Source of the DNA: Tamarix chinensis
Lineage: Eukaryota; Streptophyta; Magnoliopsida; Caryophyllales; Tamaricaceae
NCBI GenBank assembly: GCA_030549775.1
Contig: CM060172.1
Span: forward strand, 3,264,123-3,328,122
Direction of reading: 5' to 3'
Length of the DNA stretch: 64,000 nucleotides
The notes beneath the pieces are model-generated. The model saw nothing but the letters and a program-made list of their open reading frames with translations, did no database searches and had not been told where the DNA came from. Made by a program: the position numbers and the translations under genes. This document shows, piece by piece, positions 49,445 to 61,083 of the stretch. Position 1 is the stretch's first letter. Every line of letters starts with the position of its first letter.

Positions 49445-49829
49445 TGAGACTATTTCCTAGATATAACAACATGAAACATAGAAACCTTAATAAATGGTAC
49501 ACATATCATGAGGAATATTATCACAATAGTGATGAATATAGATCATTAAGAGATATAGCTAAAAGTTTAGTTTGCAAAGGTCATTTAAAGTACCATGTGC
49601 AGACATCCATAACGTGATAAAAAATATAAGGATGATGTATCAATTATCCCCACTAACTCAAGACAAGGGACCTTAGATAATGATACGCACAACCACGAGA
49701 GGAGATTCCTTGCTTGGAGAAAGCAATGCAACCCTAAAAGAATACATCAAAGAAGCTGACTTCTATAAAATAAACATAATGTCAAAAATAAATGATTGGG
49801 AAGTTAGCTTCACAAAAAAAGGACGAGGG

Positions 49830-51010
49830 GCCAATCATGGTTGAATATTATGGCGATCCCATAGTTATTGAAGTATAAATTGCTAATTACACAATGAAGA
49901 AGGTTCTCATGGACATAAGAATTTTAGTGGATGTTATATTCAAGGAATCATATAAGCAACTAGAGCTACAAAATAAATGCTCAATAAAGAAAATTGTACC
50001 CCTATTCAAATTCATCGACAACATCATAAAATCATGGTGAGTGGTGGATCTCACCATGAAGGTTTGCCATCCAAGAGTGGTGAAGAGTATAAAAGTAGAA
50101 ATTGAGGTAGTTACTTTTCGTTTATTCTATAATATGATACTAGGATGGCCATCCCTTAACAAACTCTAGACTAACATTTTTATACTAGGAATATTAGTTA
50201 GATTCCCATTTCATGAAGGATGGGGATAGGTTAAGGGTGATCAGAGGATAATACATTAATGTCATGATATCAATGTAAGGGTTACCCCTGGAAGGTTAGA
50301 GGCTAAGAAACCATTATAAAGTTTGGTACTAAAAGACATAAACATCCCTAAGGAAGGCATCAGGGCCACTATAGAGGTAGAAGGAAAAGATTTACGGGGT
50401 GTAGATCATAAAGTGATGATAATGAGAGACATTAGTATAGCAAAAAAATAAGGACCTACTGGCTTTCCTCACAAATAACAAGATTGTCTTTGAATGGATG
50501 GTGTCATCCTCAATGGGAATTCTATTCATAACCATTCAACATTGTCCAAATATAAAGGATGGGTTTAAATTTGTGAAACAAAGTAAGAGAGTTGTTAGAT
50601 TAGAAAAGCATAATGCAATTCAAGAAGAAGTGGAAACTTTATTCCTTTTAGGCTTTATTCGAGGTGTGAAATATGATGATTGGAGAGCCAATCTAGTCAT
50701 GGTGAAAAAGTCTAATAGAAAATAGAGAATGTGTTTAACTTTATTTATTTAAATAGAACATGTGATAAGGATGGTTACCCACTCCATTGAATTGAATAAC
50801 TAATTAACTAGGTAGAAAAGGCTAAGCTTTATGGATGCTTCTCTATATATCATCAAATCAAACTTGTTGATGTCGACTAGGAGAAAACTACTTTTATCAA
50901 AGAAAACATGATTTATTATTATAAGGTGATGCCATTTGTACTGAAGAATGCTGGTTGACTTTTAAAATATTTATAAACACAATATTTTAAAGGCAGATAG
51001 GAAAATAAAT
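49830..51010 (+). pseudogene. Protease and reverse transcriptase of the Tat/Ogre-type element
   Basis: A protease-like stretch reads ANYTMKKVLMDIRILVDVIF near 49890, where VDxGSSA is expected, so the catalytic Gly-Ser is lost. RT begins in the open piece 50498-50725 (FVKQSKRVVRLEKHNAIQEEVETLFLLGFIRGVKYDDW, in overlapping blocks), which matches the Tat RT N-terminus. Further blocks are KDGYPLH near 50770, KLYGCFSIYHQIKLVD near 50825, and KVMPFVLKNAG near 50925. The YxDD region near 51030 reads as HDMFMKI-like and is not intact. Confidence 0.7.
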
Positions 51011-51299
51011 AGAAGCTTATATTCATGACATGTTCATGAAAATTAAGAGGAAGGAAACCCACATGCTAGAGCTCAATTATAATTTTTAACCTTTAATAAA
51101 ATATCAGATGAAGTTAATCCTACTAAATGTGTGGTTGAAGTTGGAACTAAATGATGTCTAATAAGGGCATTGACATAAATATAAAAGTTACATCTGTCTT
51201 GAATATGCAATCTCCAACATAAAAAAAAAACAATAAATAGTTGAATAGAAAGCTAGTTGTATTACATAGATTTCCTACTAAAGAAGAAGATAAGAGTTT

Positions 51300-52310
51300 A
51301 CCCTTCTCAAATATTTTATGAGTGAAAGATAATTTTCAATTGATAGAGGACTACTATAAATCATTTGATGGTTTGAAGGTCTATTTGTCTAAATTGCCAA
51401 CCCTAACCACACCATTAGAAGGAGAGGAGATATTTTTATAACTTGTGGCATTAGTGTTTTCTATCTTTTCTATTCTTATTAAGGAATATATTAGGACTAG
51501 AGCATAAATACCTATCAATTATAATAGCAATTTGCACCATTGATATTGAGTATCGATACTCCAACTTAGAGAAAATCGCCTAGTCTTTATTAATCACCTG
51601 CAGGAAGTTGAAAACTTATTTTGATACTCATTTATCATTTTTTTATTATCTAATATTCCTCTTAGGACCATTTTTCATAAACCAAAAAATAAGGAATAAT
51701 GATGGTGTAGGTTGGTGAGTTAAGTAAATATAATATCTAGTACAAAACTAGACATATAATTAAAAGGAAATCTTTAGCTGATTTTATTGTTGAATATTTG
51801 TTTGAGGTCAAGCCCAACCCTTAATTGATTATAAGGGAATGGAGAGAATGGATGTTATATGTTGAGGGAACATCCAGTAGTTTTTGTGCCAGAGCTATTG
51901 TGTTCTTGATTGATTAAAATGGCATAAATTTAGAGTTTGCACTAAGATTCAGTTTCATTGACACTAATAATGAAGCAAATTATGAAGCTACATTAGTTGG
52001 AATTAAAACAAGGCATAAACTAAAGGTAAGTGAGGTTAATCTCTATAGTGAGTCAACATTAGTTATCATATGATACAATAAATAATGTGAGGTTATAGAG
52101 TCTATCATGAAAAAGTACTTGGGAAAGTTGATTGAAATAAGGAAACACTTTTGTTTTGTTGAAATTGCTCGAGTATTTCCAATAGCTAACCAAGTGGGTG
52201 ATGTTATAGCTAGGTTAGCCTCAGCTAGTGCCTCTTCATCGTCCCAGATATTTAAAGTAAAATACATGACAATAAGGTTGAAGGAAATATATAAATCTCA
52301 AGAAGAATAG
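51300..52310 (+). pseudogene. RNase H and additional RNase H domains of the Tat/Ogre-type element
   Basis: The first RNase H is only faintly visible. The second is clearer: a W..WMLYVEGTSSSFCARAIVF block near 51840-51905, then FSFIDTNNEANYEATLVGIKT near 51950, VSEVNLYSESTLVI near 52030, and ending in the open piece 52107-52310 (KYLGKLIEIRKHFCFVEIARV, then NQVGDVIARLASAS). The acidic residues of DG, E and D positions are partly replaced (D to E at the DGASS position). This extra domain supports the Tat lineage. Confidence 0.68.
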
Positions 52311-52499
52311 TTTGAGATCATATAAATATAAGAGCTAGATGAATAGATAAAAGAGCTGACATATTTCTTAGAAGATGGACCTATAGCGAAAAACTAAAAT
52401 AAATAATTTGATCTAAGAAGAAGGAATGTAAAATACTATCTGAAAAAAAAAATTTCTATAGGAATTAATAGACCTTGTCGTTGCTAAAATGCATACCTT

Positions 52500-53768
52500 G
52501 GATAATAAAACAAAAGGTATTAGAGGACGTCTGTGCTGGAATATGTGGCTTACACCAAGCTACCACATTACATCATAAATATTACTATAAGACCATGTAT
52601 TATGATGCTATGAAAATCATATAGTGATGCTAATGATGTATTAAATTCTCCTTAGCATAAAATAATCCTACTTCAATGCTCCAACAAATTATGAGTCTCT
52701 AGCCATTTGTTTTTTTGGGGCATTGATATTTTTTAACCACTTAGTCTTGATAATGATGGCAGTTAAAATAAATGTTATCAATTATGTTTTGGCATTTATA
52801 TGATGTTTCCTAATCTAAAATAGTGAGTGTAGGAATTAGCAAATAAAGATTCAATATTTTTATTATTTATTATTACACAAGGTGTGTAGAAGCAAAGTTT
52901 GTGGCTCAAATCGCTAAGAAGTGAGCAATGGAGTTCTCTTGAAAAATATAATATGTCGGTAAAAGAAGGAAAAGTAGGCCTTACTAAAATATTTTTTATA
53001 CAAAGGGAAATAATATATTTTTATAGGCTTGGCATTCCATAAGAAAATATTATGGATAATAGCCGGAAATTTGATAACCATAGATATAAACCATTTTATG
53101 GAAACTTGGGCATCGACTATAGATTTTTTAGTATATCATCCATAGGTAAATTGCATTTTTTTTATAAGAATGCTTGGTCTAATAGAGAGGGATGCTCATT
53201 GGGATCCATTTATTGTAATAATCACATCGAGTGTGAGAATAAAAAAATATTAGGAGAACTGAGATTTTTGCTTAATGGAGCTAAACAAGGTTGGGTGGAT
53301 GAGCTTCCATTAGTAGTATAAAATATCAAGACAACCATAAATAACCTAACAATTGAGTCCTTTTAGTTTAGATTTGAGAGATGAAGTAGTAGTGATGATT
53401 GAGAAAGATACAAGATCATATATAATGAATCAGTAGATCCTAAAGACAATGAAGAAGCCTTGAAAATTGAGAAATACTTGCTTGAGGAATGAAGAGATAT
53501 AGTCTAAATATGACTCGCAAAGTACAGATAAGTAACTAAATACTATAATAAATGAGTGAAACCCATGATATTTAGAGTAGGAGATTGGGCATGAAGGAAG
53601 GAAAACTTCTAAAGTCGTGACTATCAGGGCAAGCTTGTAGCTAAGTAGGATGGTCTATAACAAGTTATGGAGCAAGTTGGATCAACGGTCTTCATACTAT
53701 ATGGTAAGGGTAGAAGATACTTAGGCAAAACATGGAATATAGATAAATTAAGAACATATTATTTGTAA
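52500..53768 (+). pseudogene. Integrase of the Tat/Ogre-type element
   Basis: A degraded HHCC region lies near 52540-52650 (GLHQATTLHHKYYYKTMYYDAMKI). A core start is WGIDI-like near 52715. The RLGIP block near 53025 leads into the open piece 53052-53321 (MDNSRKFDNHRYKPFYGNLGI, later NNHIECENKKIL and GAKQGWVDELPLVV). These correspond to the second Asp region and the catalytic Glu region of Tat integrases. The C-terminal tail (FRVGDWA near 53575, LRTYYL at 53766) is present with stops. Confidence 0.72.
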
Positions 53769-53770
53769 AA

Positions 53771-55000
53771 TGCTCAATTTCGTTTGAATGTTAACATTGA
53801 TATTGTAATACACTATTTGTAGAAACCCTAATTTAAAATCAGTAATTATGTGTAATTAGTTATAATATTTATTTTAAGATGTTCTATGTTAAATATATTA
53901 TTTGTATTTATATTATTATGTTAAAATATATATATAAATTTCATTAGGCCAAAACATGGATAGAATTTGGTTCATTAATTTTAATAATGGTTTGTAACCC
54001 AACACATATCTATTTTAATAAGGAACCCTAATTCTACTAATCGAATAGTTTTGTCCCAATTTATCTTTCCCAAATAGCATTTGTACCCTATTGATAAATT
54101 TGGTCTTTTGCTACCCCTCAGCCTTGGTGTATAATTCTCCCTCACACCATTATCCCTCTACATTGTCTCTACACCTTTTTCTCCTTGTGCATGTTTCTCC
54201 TTCTCTATGTATTTGTTTCTTGTTCAAACCAACCATCATCATATTCACCACCACATCCCCTTGACACTAACAACAACAAAGAACCACATATTTTCTCTAT
54301 AAACCATGAGCACCACCTCTCCATTAGCATCCTTTCTTGTCACCCAACTATCACCACCTCAAACCATTTCTTTTATTTCCCTCATTATGCTCTATTTTAA
54401 TTTATTTTAGGCTCACAACTATGTACCCCACACACATCCTTATCATGCCACTCTCACATGACACATGTACAACCCAAATGCTTCTCTTATCATTTGTTGC
54501 CTCATGTGTTTATGAAGCTTACTCCTAGCCCATGCACTTTTCTCCTTATTTTCTCCATGTATTCCTATGCTCCCTATGCACAGGGTGTGCTCCCCACACA
54601 TAACCTGTGCATGCACAAACTCATTTACCTGTTTATATGCTACACTCATGATCATGCCTTTGATCTTTTCCTCACATGTTTCTCCTCAACCCATGCCAAC
54701 TCTTCACCTATCCCCTTTTGTATTACTTGCGGCATTTCTATCTTACTATTTAAATTCTAACTTTTTTTCCAAGTTGGTTTATACTAGCTTAGTTACTATT
54801 ATGTTATACTAGATGCTTATAAATGTGTTATTGGGTGTTGATTGCTTAGATAACCCTTAAGGTATTATGGAGAAGATGATCTTTTGTGTTTTATTGTGTC
54901 ATATATTTAGGTAAATCCAATCACTCATGAGATTCGAGAATTTAGGCAAATTCACCCTTCTTGACCTGCCATTGAATTAAAGATATCACGATCGAGTTAA
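53771..55000 (+). other. Non-coding 3' region or LTR of Tat/Athila elements
   Basis: AT-rich sequence (53780-54120) is followed by a C/T-rich stretch (54120-54760) typical of the R/U5 part of LTRs. Candidate start TGTAGAAACCC near 53810. The overlapping small ORFs (54185-54812) are low-complexity Pro/His/Ser-rich and do not look like genes. Confidence 0.35.
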
Positions 55001-56172
55001 AGACCTTAAAAAAGAGCTCCATTGGAGGCAACCTATGTTTTTGTGTGTTTCTTTTGTTTATTATTTCTATTCTTTCATCTTTAGTTCCATTTTTATTTTT
55101 TCACAAAGTTTTAGTAGGCCTCATTACGATTATATGCTATTCAATGGATAAAATAGGATGTAGAAACACCATTTGAAGAAGAGGAATAAAAAATATGAAT
55201 AAAAGAGGGTTGCATGGCCTCAACATGGTCTGACACACGGTCGTGCAGTACCTTGATGCTGAAACTTGAAGAAAAGTCGAGGCCAGGGAAGCTGCAGGCC
55301 AGATTGTGCCAAACCTACATGGTCGTGTTTAACACTATAACCTCAGGTTGAGACCAAATTTCACGCATGGTCTGTACGTGTTGAACTTGCACACCCATGC
55401 CTCCCCAACTTCCTTTTTGCATGACCCAGCCGTGGAAAATAGGCACAGCCATGCACTTCCCTCTTCACACAAAACATGCCAACACACCTGTGAACCCATT
55501 TTCCTTCTCTTTCATTATCTCCCTCATTTCAACCCTAACACCTATGCATCCATCTCTCCTCCCCCAAACACTATCAAGCTACCCCCAACCCATGGCACTC
55601 CACCACCATCAAAACCACCACACTCCAATTGAACCAACAACGACCAATAGCATAGAACCTCACCATCCATGTCCTACATATATGCCTACAACTCCCCTAT
55701 TTTTTTCCATCACCTGTTCCACCAATGCACGCTTGCACTCTCCTGTCCTTCCACCACTGCACCCCTATACACCATTGTAAACCTTCGCCAACACCACCTG
55801 CACCACCATCCACACATCTTACTTTTCTCTCTTCCTGCCTCCACAACATCTAACCCTAACACCCCCCAACACCACCATAACCTACACCAGCACCAACATA
55901 TGGAACACCTCTTCTTATCACCCCATAATTACACTTGCACGAGCTTAGTACAAGGATGCATGAGTAATTCCAACCGATTTGACTTTTCTTTCCTTTATTC
56001 TTGTTCCACCTATTCATACTATCCTTGCAATTATAAAATTATTTTTCCAATTCATATGGCATTTGCAAAAAAAAAAATGCTTTATGTTGTAATGGCTTCT
56101 AATCTCATATACGGTGTGTATTTGTTTTGAACAAAATTAACAAAATCTTATTTTCGTAGGTAGATAGAAAAT

Positions 56173-57268
56173 ATGGCATTGAAAAAGAAAACTAAGACGA
56201 GTCAAAAGGAACACAAAGGGGAATTCTCTAGATCACAACCTTGCTAAGCCTGAGGAAAAGGTAAAGTCACAAATACCCAACCTTCTAATCCCTACGGTAT
56301 TGTGTTTATTGGCCACGATGACAAAGAACTCTATGAGAGGCTTGTCCCTTGAAACATTACACCCACTCGATATGTAGACTGGGCATGTCTCAAAACACTC
56401 GGGATCAGAGAAGATGTTGAGTATTTGCTCACTAGAGGCCCTTTATCCCATTTATTTATGCATGCATACCCTAAGAGTAAAGGACTCACCCTTGAGTTCC
56501 TCAGTTTGTTTTATTTTGATCATATTGGAAACACCATTCTTTTTAGACTCCTCAATGAGACTAGAAAATATATTTGTCAAGATACTCTTCTCTACTTTAT
56601 ATTTACCCTATTAGTTGGAGGGGATCAAATCTCCATCCCCGACCCAATCCCTGATTTATTTCCCATCCCTTATTTATTCCCCGACCTTAAAACCAAACCC
56701 AATCCTTAAAACCTAGCTTTATACCGGATTCATAATCTCATCACCGATCCTCAAGCCTTTTTTTATATTAGACTTTTAATTTTTATTCTATAAAAAATTA
56801 TATATATATATATAATTATATAAAAAATAAAAAAATATTTAGGTTGGGTTCGGGGATGGTGACCCCAAACCTATCCTACCCCGCCCTTCAAAAAATCCCC
56901 ATTAAGAATGCTTAAACCCGATCCCTGAATTTTCTCCCCCAACCCAAACCCGAACCCGAACAGGAAATCTCTAACATGCTCCCAAACCCATGTAAAAATT
57001 ACCAACCTTACTTTCCCTACCACACCTTGCCCTGGTGAACCTGTTCAGAATTTCCAAAGAGGCACCCGATCTATCACTCTTTCTTCTCTATGCGCCTCCA
57101 TCTTATAGCACCAACACAGGCCCTTCTTCCTTCAACACCTATTGGGATGCCTGTTTCCAGCATATCGATGACCATTTTGATATGCTTGATGCACAAACTA
57201 AGAGTCTTCAGAACGTTGTCACTCCTATCAACCAAATTAACACCATGATAAAACAAATGTATCAGTGA
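56173..57268 (+). pseudogene. Plant transposon ORF (Athila-associated, gag/env-region type), split
   Basis: ATG at 56173 starts a Lys-rich N-terminus (MALKKKTKTSQKEHKGEFSR), then DDKELYERLVP near 56313 and TPTRYVDWACLKTLGIREDVEYLL near 56360-56430. SKGLTLEFLSLFYFD and NTILFRLLNETRKYI follow near 56475-56570. I recognise this pattern from a plant-only transposon domain that accompanies Athila elements, from memory. A GC-skewed insert breaks it at about 56612-56985. The C-terminal part (57035-57268) ends with a helix NTYWDACFQHIDDHFDML and QNVVTPINQINTMIKQMYQ, which looks like a coiled coil. Three early stops are present. Its function is not known to me. Confidence 0.55.
56612..56985. repeat. 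GC-skewed insert with CCCCGACCC/CCCGAACCC ends
   Basis: About 370 bp rich in 'ccccgaccc', 'cccgaacccgaac' and (complement) 'ggggatttt' words interrupts the ORF. The ends AAATCTCCATCCCCG (left) and CGAACAGGAAATCTC (right) are roughly inverted. This suggests a small DNA transposon, possibly hAT-like, but I could not establish a target duplication. Confidence 0.4.
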
Positions 57269-57299
57269 AATTTAGAGCACAGTTACCCACCAACACCCC

Positions 57300-58400
57300 C
57301 AACCCAGTGATTACACTTGTTTACCCCCACTCATACCCCAATCACACATTGCAGTTAATGTCTTCTCTAAGCATAGGGAGTTGGAGAGATGTATGATTTC
57401 TACTATTTCTATTGCTTTTATTTGTTTCATTTTTGTTTTGGTGTGTTCTTTCTTTCTTCCTTTCCTTGTTTGTTTCTTTCTTGCTTTTTTTTATCTTAAT
57501 ATTAGTGTGTTTGTTTTGTTAGTAGGTTTAGAGTGTTATTATGTTCTTCTAAAAAAAGAGAGAATTTGGGAAATGATAGGCCTATGATGATAATATGATA
57601 GAATTCTCTACAATGCTTAATCATATGCTAGTAAGACCTATAAATTAAGAGCAAGTATAATGAAAATGCTTTAAGCATGAACTCCCCAATTGATAGACTC
57701 TTAATCCACTTATTATTGTAACACTCTAATGGTTGATCATATGGTTGATCATTATCAGGTTGGAGAATTTTGAGTGAAATAGTTATACCTCCAAAACACA
57801 TGAGTGCAAAGCATTTCCATTTTCCTAAAGAGAGGACGTCCACAACCTTGTTTAACCTTTGTCTCGTAAGGATGGAATCTATGCGGCCCTAAACCATCTT
57901 AGGGTTTCATGAGAATACTAATTTTTGAGTCAAGACTAATGGGCATTCATGCTTTATTTTTTCTCTCCTACTATTACCACTCACAGTATAGGTTGACCTT
58001 GCAATCATATGTCTTGTTTGTGTAGTTTGTCCTATCATTTGAGGCTTTGATCTCCTTCTATTTTCTCCATTTTTATTTCTATTGTTTGTGTGTTTTCTTA
58101 GGGACAAGCAAAGAATAACCATGTGGCAGTTGATAAAGTGAATATTTTCTCTATTTTTGCCTTGCTTTGCCTTTAATTTAAGTCTTTATTTGGTCTATAA
58201 TATATATTTTATTGTGGTTCAAGTCTATAGTTCATTCTACTATTATCTTAGTATTTGTTTTTTAGGGACTTACATAAGAACGCACAAATATGAGGAAGTA
58301 GTGCATGTCTTCAAAGCGAAATACCAAGTATGAAAGGCATTGAAAGAAGAGAAATCAACCTCGCATGTTTATAGAGGTGTTTAGAAATTCAAAGAGTCAA
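57300..58400. other. Non-coding Athila-like region
   Basis: No supported gene. It contains T-rich sequence (57390-57500) and a purine stretch plus TGATAGGCC near 57565-57580. A GGGACAAGCAAAG block near 58100 marks the end of an Athila-like internal region. ORFs such as 57381-57587 are T-rich artefacts. Confidence 0.35.
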
Positions 58401-58429
58401 AAATAAGCTAAGAAGGTTAAAAGAGGCAA

Positions 58430-58705
58430 AGAGATGGTGTTGCACAGCCAGTTGCACACCCAACTACACAACTGTGCAACACTGATGTAGCTTGGTCGAA
58501 GTAGAGGGCACTGTATGGCCAGGTGGTGCATATCTTACATGGTCGTGCAGGACCTGAACGAATCCGATCGAGGCTAAGGATGCCACACGGCCAGGTTGTG
58601 CATAGCTTACACAATCGTGAGGAAGCTGAATCCACCAGTTCGAGAGCAAGAATATTGCATGGCCAGGCCATGCAAACCTTGCATGGTCGTGCAGCAATGG
58701 TTACC
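58430..58705 (+). repeat. Tandem 'cacggccagg...catggtcgtgcag' repeats
   Basis: Three units of about 75 bp, each with (a)tggccaggt(t/g)gtgca, then ttacatggtcgtgcag, then a c.gaatc/gatcgaggc spacer. A similar motif is at 55230-55330. The opposite strand reads as a CxxC-rich ORF (58722-58417), which is an artefact of the repeat. Confidence 0.75.
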
Positions 58706-58818
58706 CTATGATCTTTGTGCACTAGATAGCCTACATTATGGCTATTTTTTAAGTGATTCTTTAGGAACTTCTTAGGGATGTTTTTCTTGGGGGGGGAGGG
58801 AATTTTAGAGTAATTTTT

Positions 58819-61083
58819 TGAAATGCCCCAAAAATATTTATGTTAAGAAATGTAATTAAATAAGAATTTATTAGGGAATTAATTTAATTAATTAATTTTA
58901 TTAGAATAGGAAGAAATTATTTAGGGCCAGTTAAGAGGAAATTGCAAATATTTTTATAAGGGAAAATTTGGGCATTTTGCTAATTAAAAAGAAATTTAGG
59001 AAAAGTCTTTTCAAAACCCTAAATTTACCTAAAAAGGAAATTTAATATTATTTTATTTAAATATTTTTATTTTAAATATCCAAAATATTCTAATTAATTC
59101 ATTGACCCCAACCTACTTAAAATTTTCTTTTTCCTTTTCCCTTTTTCTTTTTCCTTCTTCCTTTTTCTTTCTTTTCTTTCATTTTCTTTTCTTTTCTTTC
59201 TTTTTCCTTCTTCCTTCTGATTGGGCCTGTCGCAGCCGAATCTCTCCTTTTTCTTTCCTCTCTTCCAAGACCCATCCTCCGTTCTTTTCTTTTCTTCTTT
59301 CAACAGCCAAAGAACTGCGTATTGTGCCTTTTCCCCATGGAACGCCGCATTCCATTTAAACTTTTATAACTGTTGCTGACTGGTCTGGTTCTCTCTTCTT
59401 ATTTTTCCTTTCTTTCTTTTCCCCCCAGCTGCCCGTTTCATCTTCTTTTTCCTCCTTCCTCCTCCACCGTCGACCTGTAGCTCCACTGTCTTCGAAAATG
59501 GCACTGCCAGCTATGCCTAACTTGACCGCCAGCTCCACTGATCAGCCTAACCTAACCCACTTCCCTTTTCTTTCGTACAAAACTATCCTTTTCCTACGCG
59601 AAAAGTCAACCCGACCTAAATTTGTGTCGACTAATTGACGTCGCCGACTACCCCAAACCCTATCTGCATTATCCTCCTACCGACCTTCAAAACCCTACCT
59701 TCCCTTTAAACTCTATAAATACCCCTTATTTGGTTGATTTTGAAACTTTTTCCCTAAAACCTTAAGAAACCTACACTGTGCACCACCGTGACTTCTAATG
59801 ACCTTTCCTCCTCCGTTAGCCAACTACACTGCCAACTCAACCTACCTAAGTCTTCCCTGCACCGCCCTCTAACTAACTGAACCACCCATCTCCCTTGATT
59901 CTTCTTGCACGAGCCACCACAGCTGTGCAAAGTTTCCTACCCATCAAGCCAAATTTTTACACCCACAACCCCTCACGCCACCGTCCACCACCATATCTGC
60001 TACTATCACTGCCTCCTACACCACCCAAAAGCTGCTACTAATCTTCCTCCACCTACCCGTACCCTTTTTTCCCCTTTCTCCTTCTCCTTCTCTCCTTTTC
60101 TCTTTCTCTTCATTTTGGCCGCCACCTCTGCCGTCGTCACTTGCTACACCACCACCCTCACTTTACTCCTCTCAACCTAGGCTACCACCAACACCTCAAC
60201 CACCACCCTCATTCTCCACCTTTTCTTCTCAAACCTCAACTTTTTCCTTTTCTATCCTCTTTTCCGGCCACCATCGCTGCCACCGTACACCACCACTGGT
60301 GCCACCCATCTCTGCCAACTCAAGGTGAAACCTTAGACCCTCTCAGCCCTTCTCCCCTATTTATTTAAGCTTACCCTAATTAATTCGGACTATAAATGGG
60401 CCTTTATGTATCTACCCAAATGATTGTATGATATTATATTATCATGATGGATAATGCTCTTTTATTTCTTTTGCATTATTTATGTGATGTTATGTGTTGT
60501 CCTTAGTGCATTGTTACCTTGCTCAGTACGTAGCATATTGATCACCCTTTTCGTGGGTGCTGCTCATTCCCGCGAGTAGTTGGCCCTTCTAACTTTGTGC
60601 AGGTGAGCAAGACATCCGATGGGGCTGAGTGTTGAGCTTGTTTTGGCTCAAAGTTCGAGAGTGTCCTGGCCGTATTTTCTCTTCATGTGATTTTATTTCA
60701 TTTTGTTATTTCCTTTGTATTGCATTTATTCTTTTTGATTTATTACTTGTATTGATTATTTTAAATAAACCTTTTCGATTGCAAGATTGTTCCCTTCGAG
60801 GAATTTTGACTTCGCACTCTAATTTCTATCTTATGATTGATTTTACTCTATTGGTTTTTAAACCTTCTTGCGTACTCTAATTTTTGATATTTTGATCTTT
60901 CTAGTTCTTTTATGAACTATTGGGTTGATTTTAATGTTAATCGTTTTAGCCTTAGCACTTGGTACTGGAACGGTCAGAGTGAACTGGTCTTGTACTAAGT
61001 GTGGCGGTAACATCCCCATAATTCACGGTTTTTAATTTAATTACTTCCGCTTTAAAAAAAGTAGTGAATTTTGGGGTGTTACA
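58819..61083 (+). mobile_element. Solo LTR (family A/B), 2.3 kb
   Basis: Starts TGAAATGCCCCAAAA and ends TTTTGGGGTGTTACA, matching the 4.9 kb LTR at 5662-10575 in reverse orientation. Both share TATAAATACCCC (59714 here), the 'accttagaccctctca' block (60331), 'ctcagtacgtagcat' (60522) and the end block with 'gtgtggcggtaacatcccc'. It has no insertion of the kind that lengthens the other member. The flanks are TTTTT and CTTCT, so no target duplication is evident. It joins LINE sequence on the right, and either flank may have been altered after insertion. Small ORFs within (59905-60368, 60629-60880) are not supported. Confidence 0.78.
59714..59721 (+). promoter_or_regulatory. TATA box of the 2.3 kb solo LTR
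   Basis: TATAAATA at about 895 bp from the LTR start, matched by position and sequence in the 4.9 kb family member. Confidence 0.6.

Larger units (their letters stand above)
46540..53770 (+). mobile_element. Tat/Ogre-type Ty3 element, heavily decayed internal region
   Basis: Plus-strand gag pieces (46560-47672), protease (49830-50160), RT (50460-51010), RNase H (about 51300-51830), an additional RNase H-like domain (51835-52270) and integrase (52500-53330) lie in this order. The second RNase H is a hallmark of the Tat lineage. The C-terminal tail ends GKTWNIDKLRTYYL near 53766. Stops occur every few dozen codons, so it is the oldest-looking Ty3 element here. Its gag is interrupted at about 47770-49444. 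No LTR pair could be identified. A TGTAGAAACCCTAATTT near 53810 is a candidate LTR start. Confidence 0.78.
55000..58818 (+). mobile_element. Athila-like 3' region fragment
   Basis: Begins with AAAGAGCTCCATTGGAGGCAACC in two short blocks near 55012-55034. This is the same junction motif seen on the minus strand in the other Athila-type element (near 27430). It continues with 'cacggtcgtg'-type repeats (55230-55400), a C-rich leader (55480-55900), a broken ORF (56173-57268), a GAGGACAAG-type block (TTAGGGACAAGCAAAG near 58097) and another 'cacggccagg' block (58430-58700). A G-run 'cttgggggggaggga' at 58786-58800 lies just before the LTR at 58819 and could be a polypurine tract, though 18 bases separate them. 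Confidence 0.5.

Noticed and set aside
54185..54812. Overlapping ORFs with hydrophobic segments
   Set aside because: Three frames overlap in C/T-rich DNA, with no conserved motif or codon signal.
55348..56130. His/Pro/Thr-rich ORFs on the plus strand
   Set aside because: C-rich low-complexity leader sequence before the Athila-like ORF. Several overlapping frames are open and no domain is seen.
58417..58722. Minus-strand ORF with repeated CxxC motifs, like a small zinc protein
   Set aside because: The CxxC pattern comes from three tandem 75-bp repeats in an Athila-like non-coding region, and a second frame is open as well.
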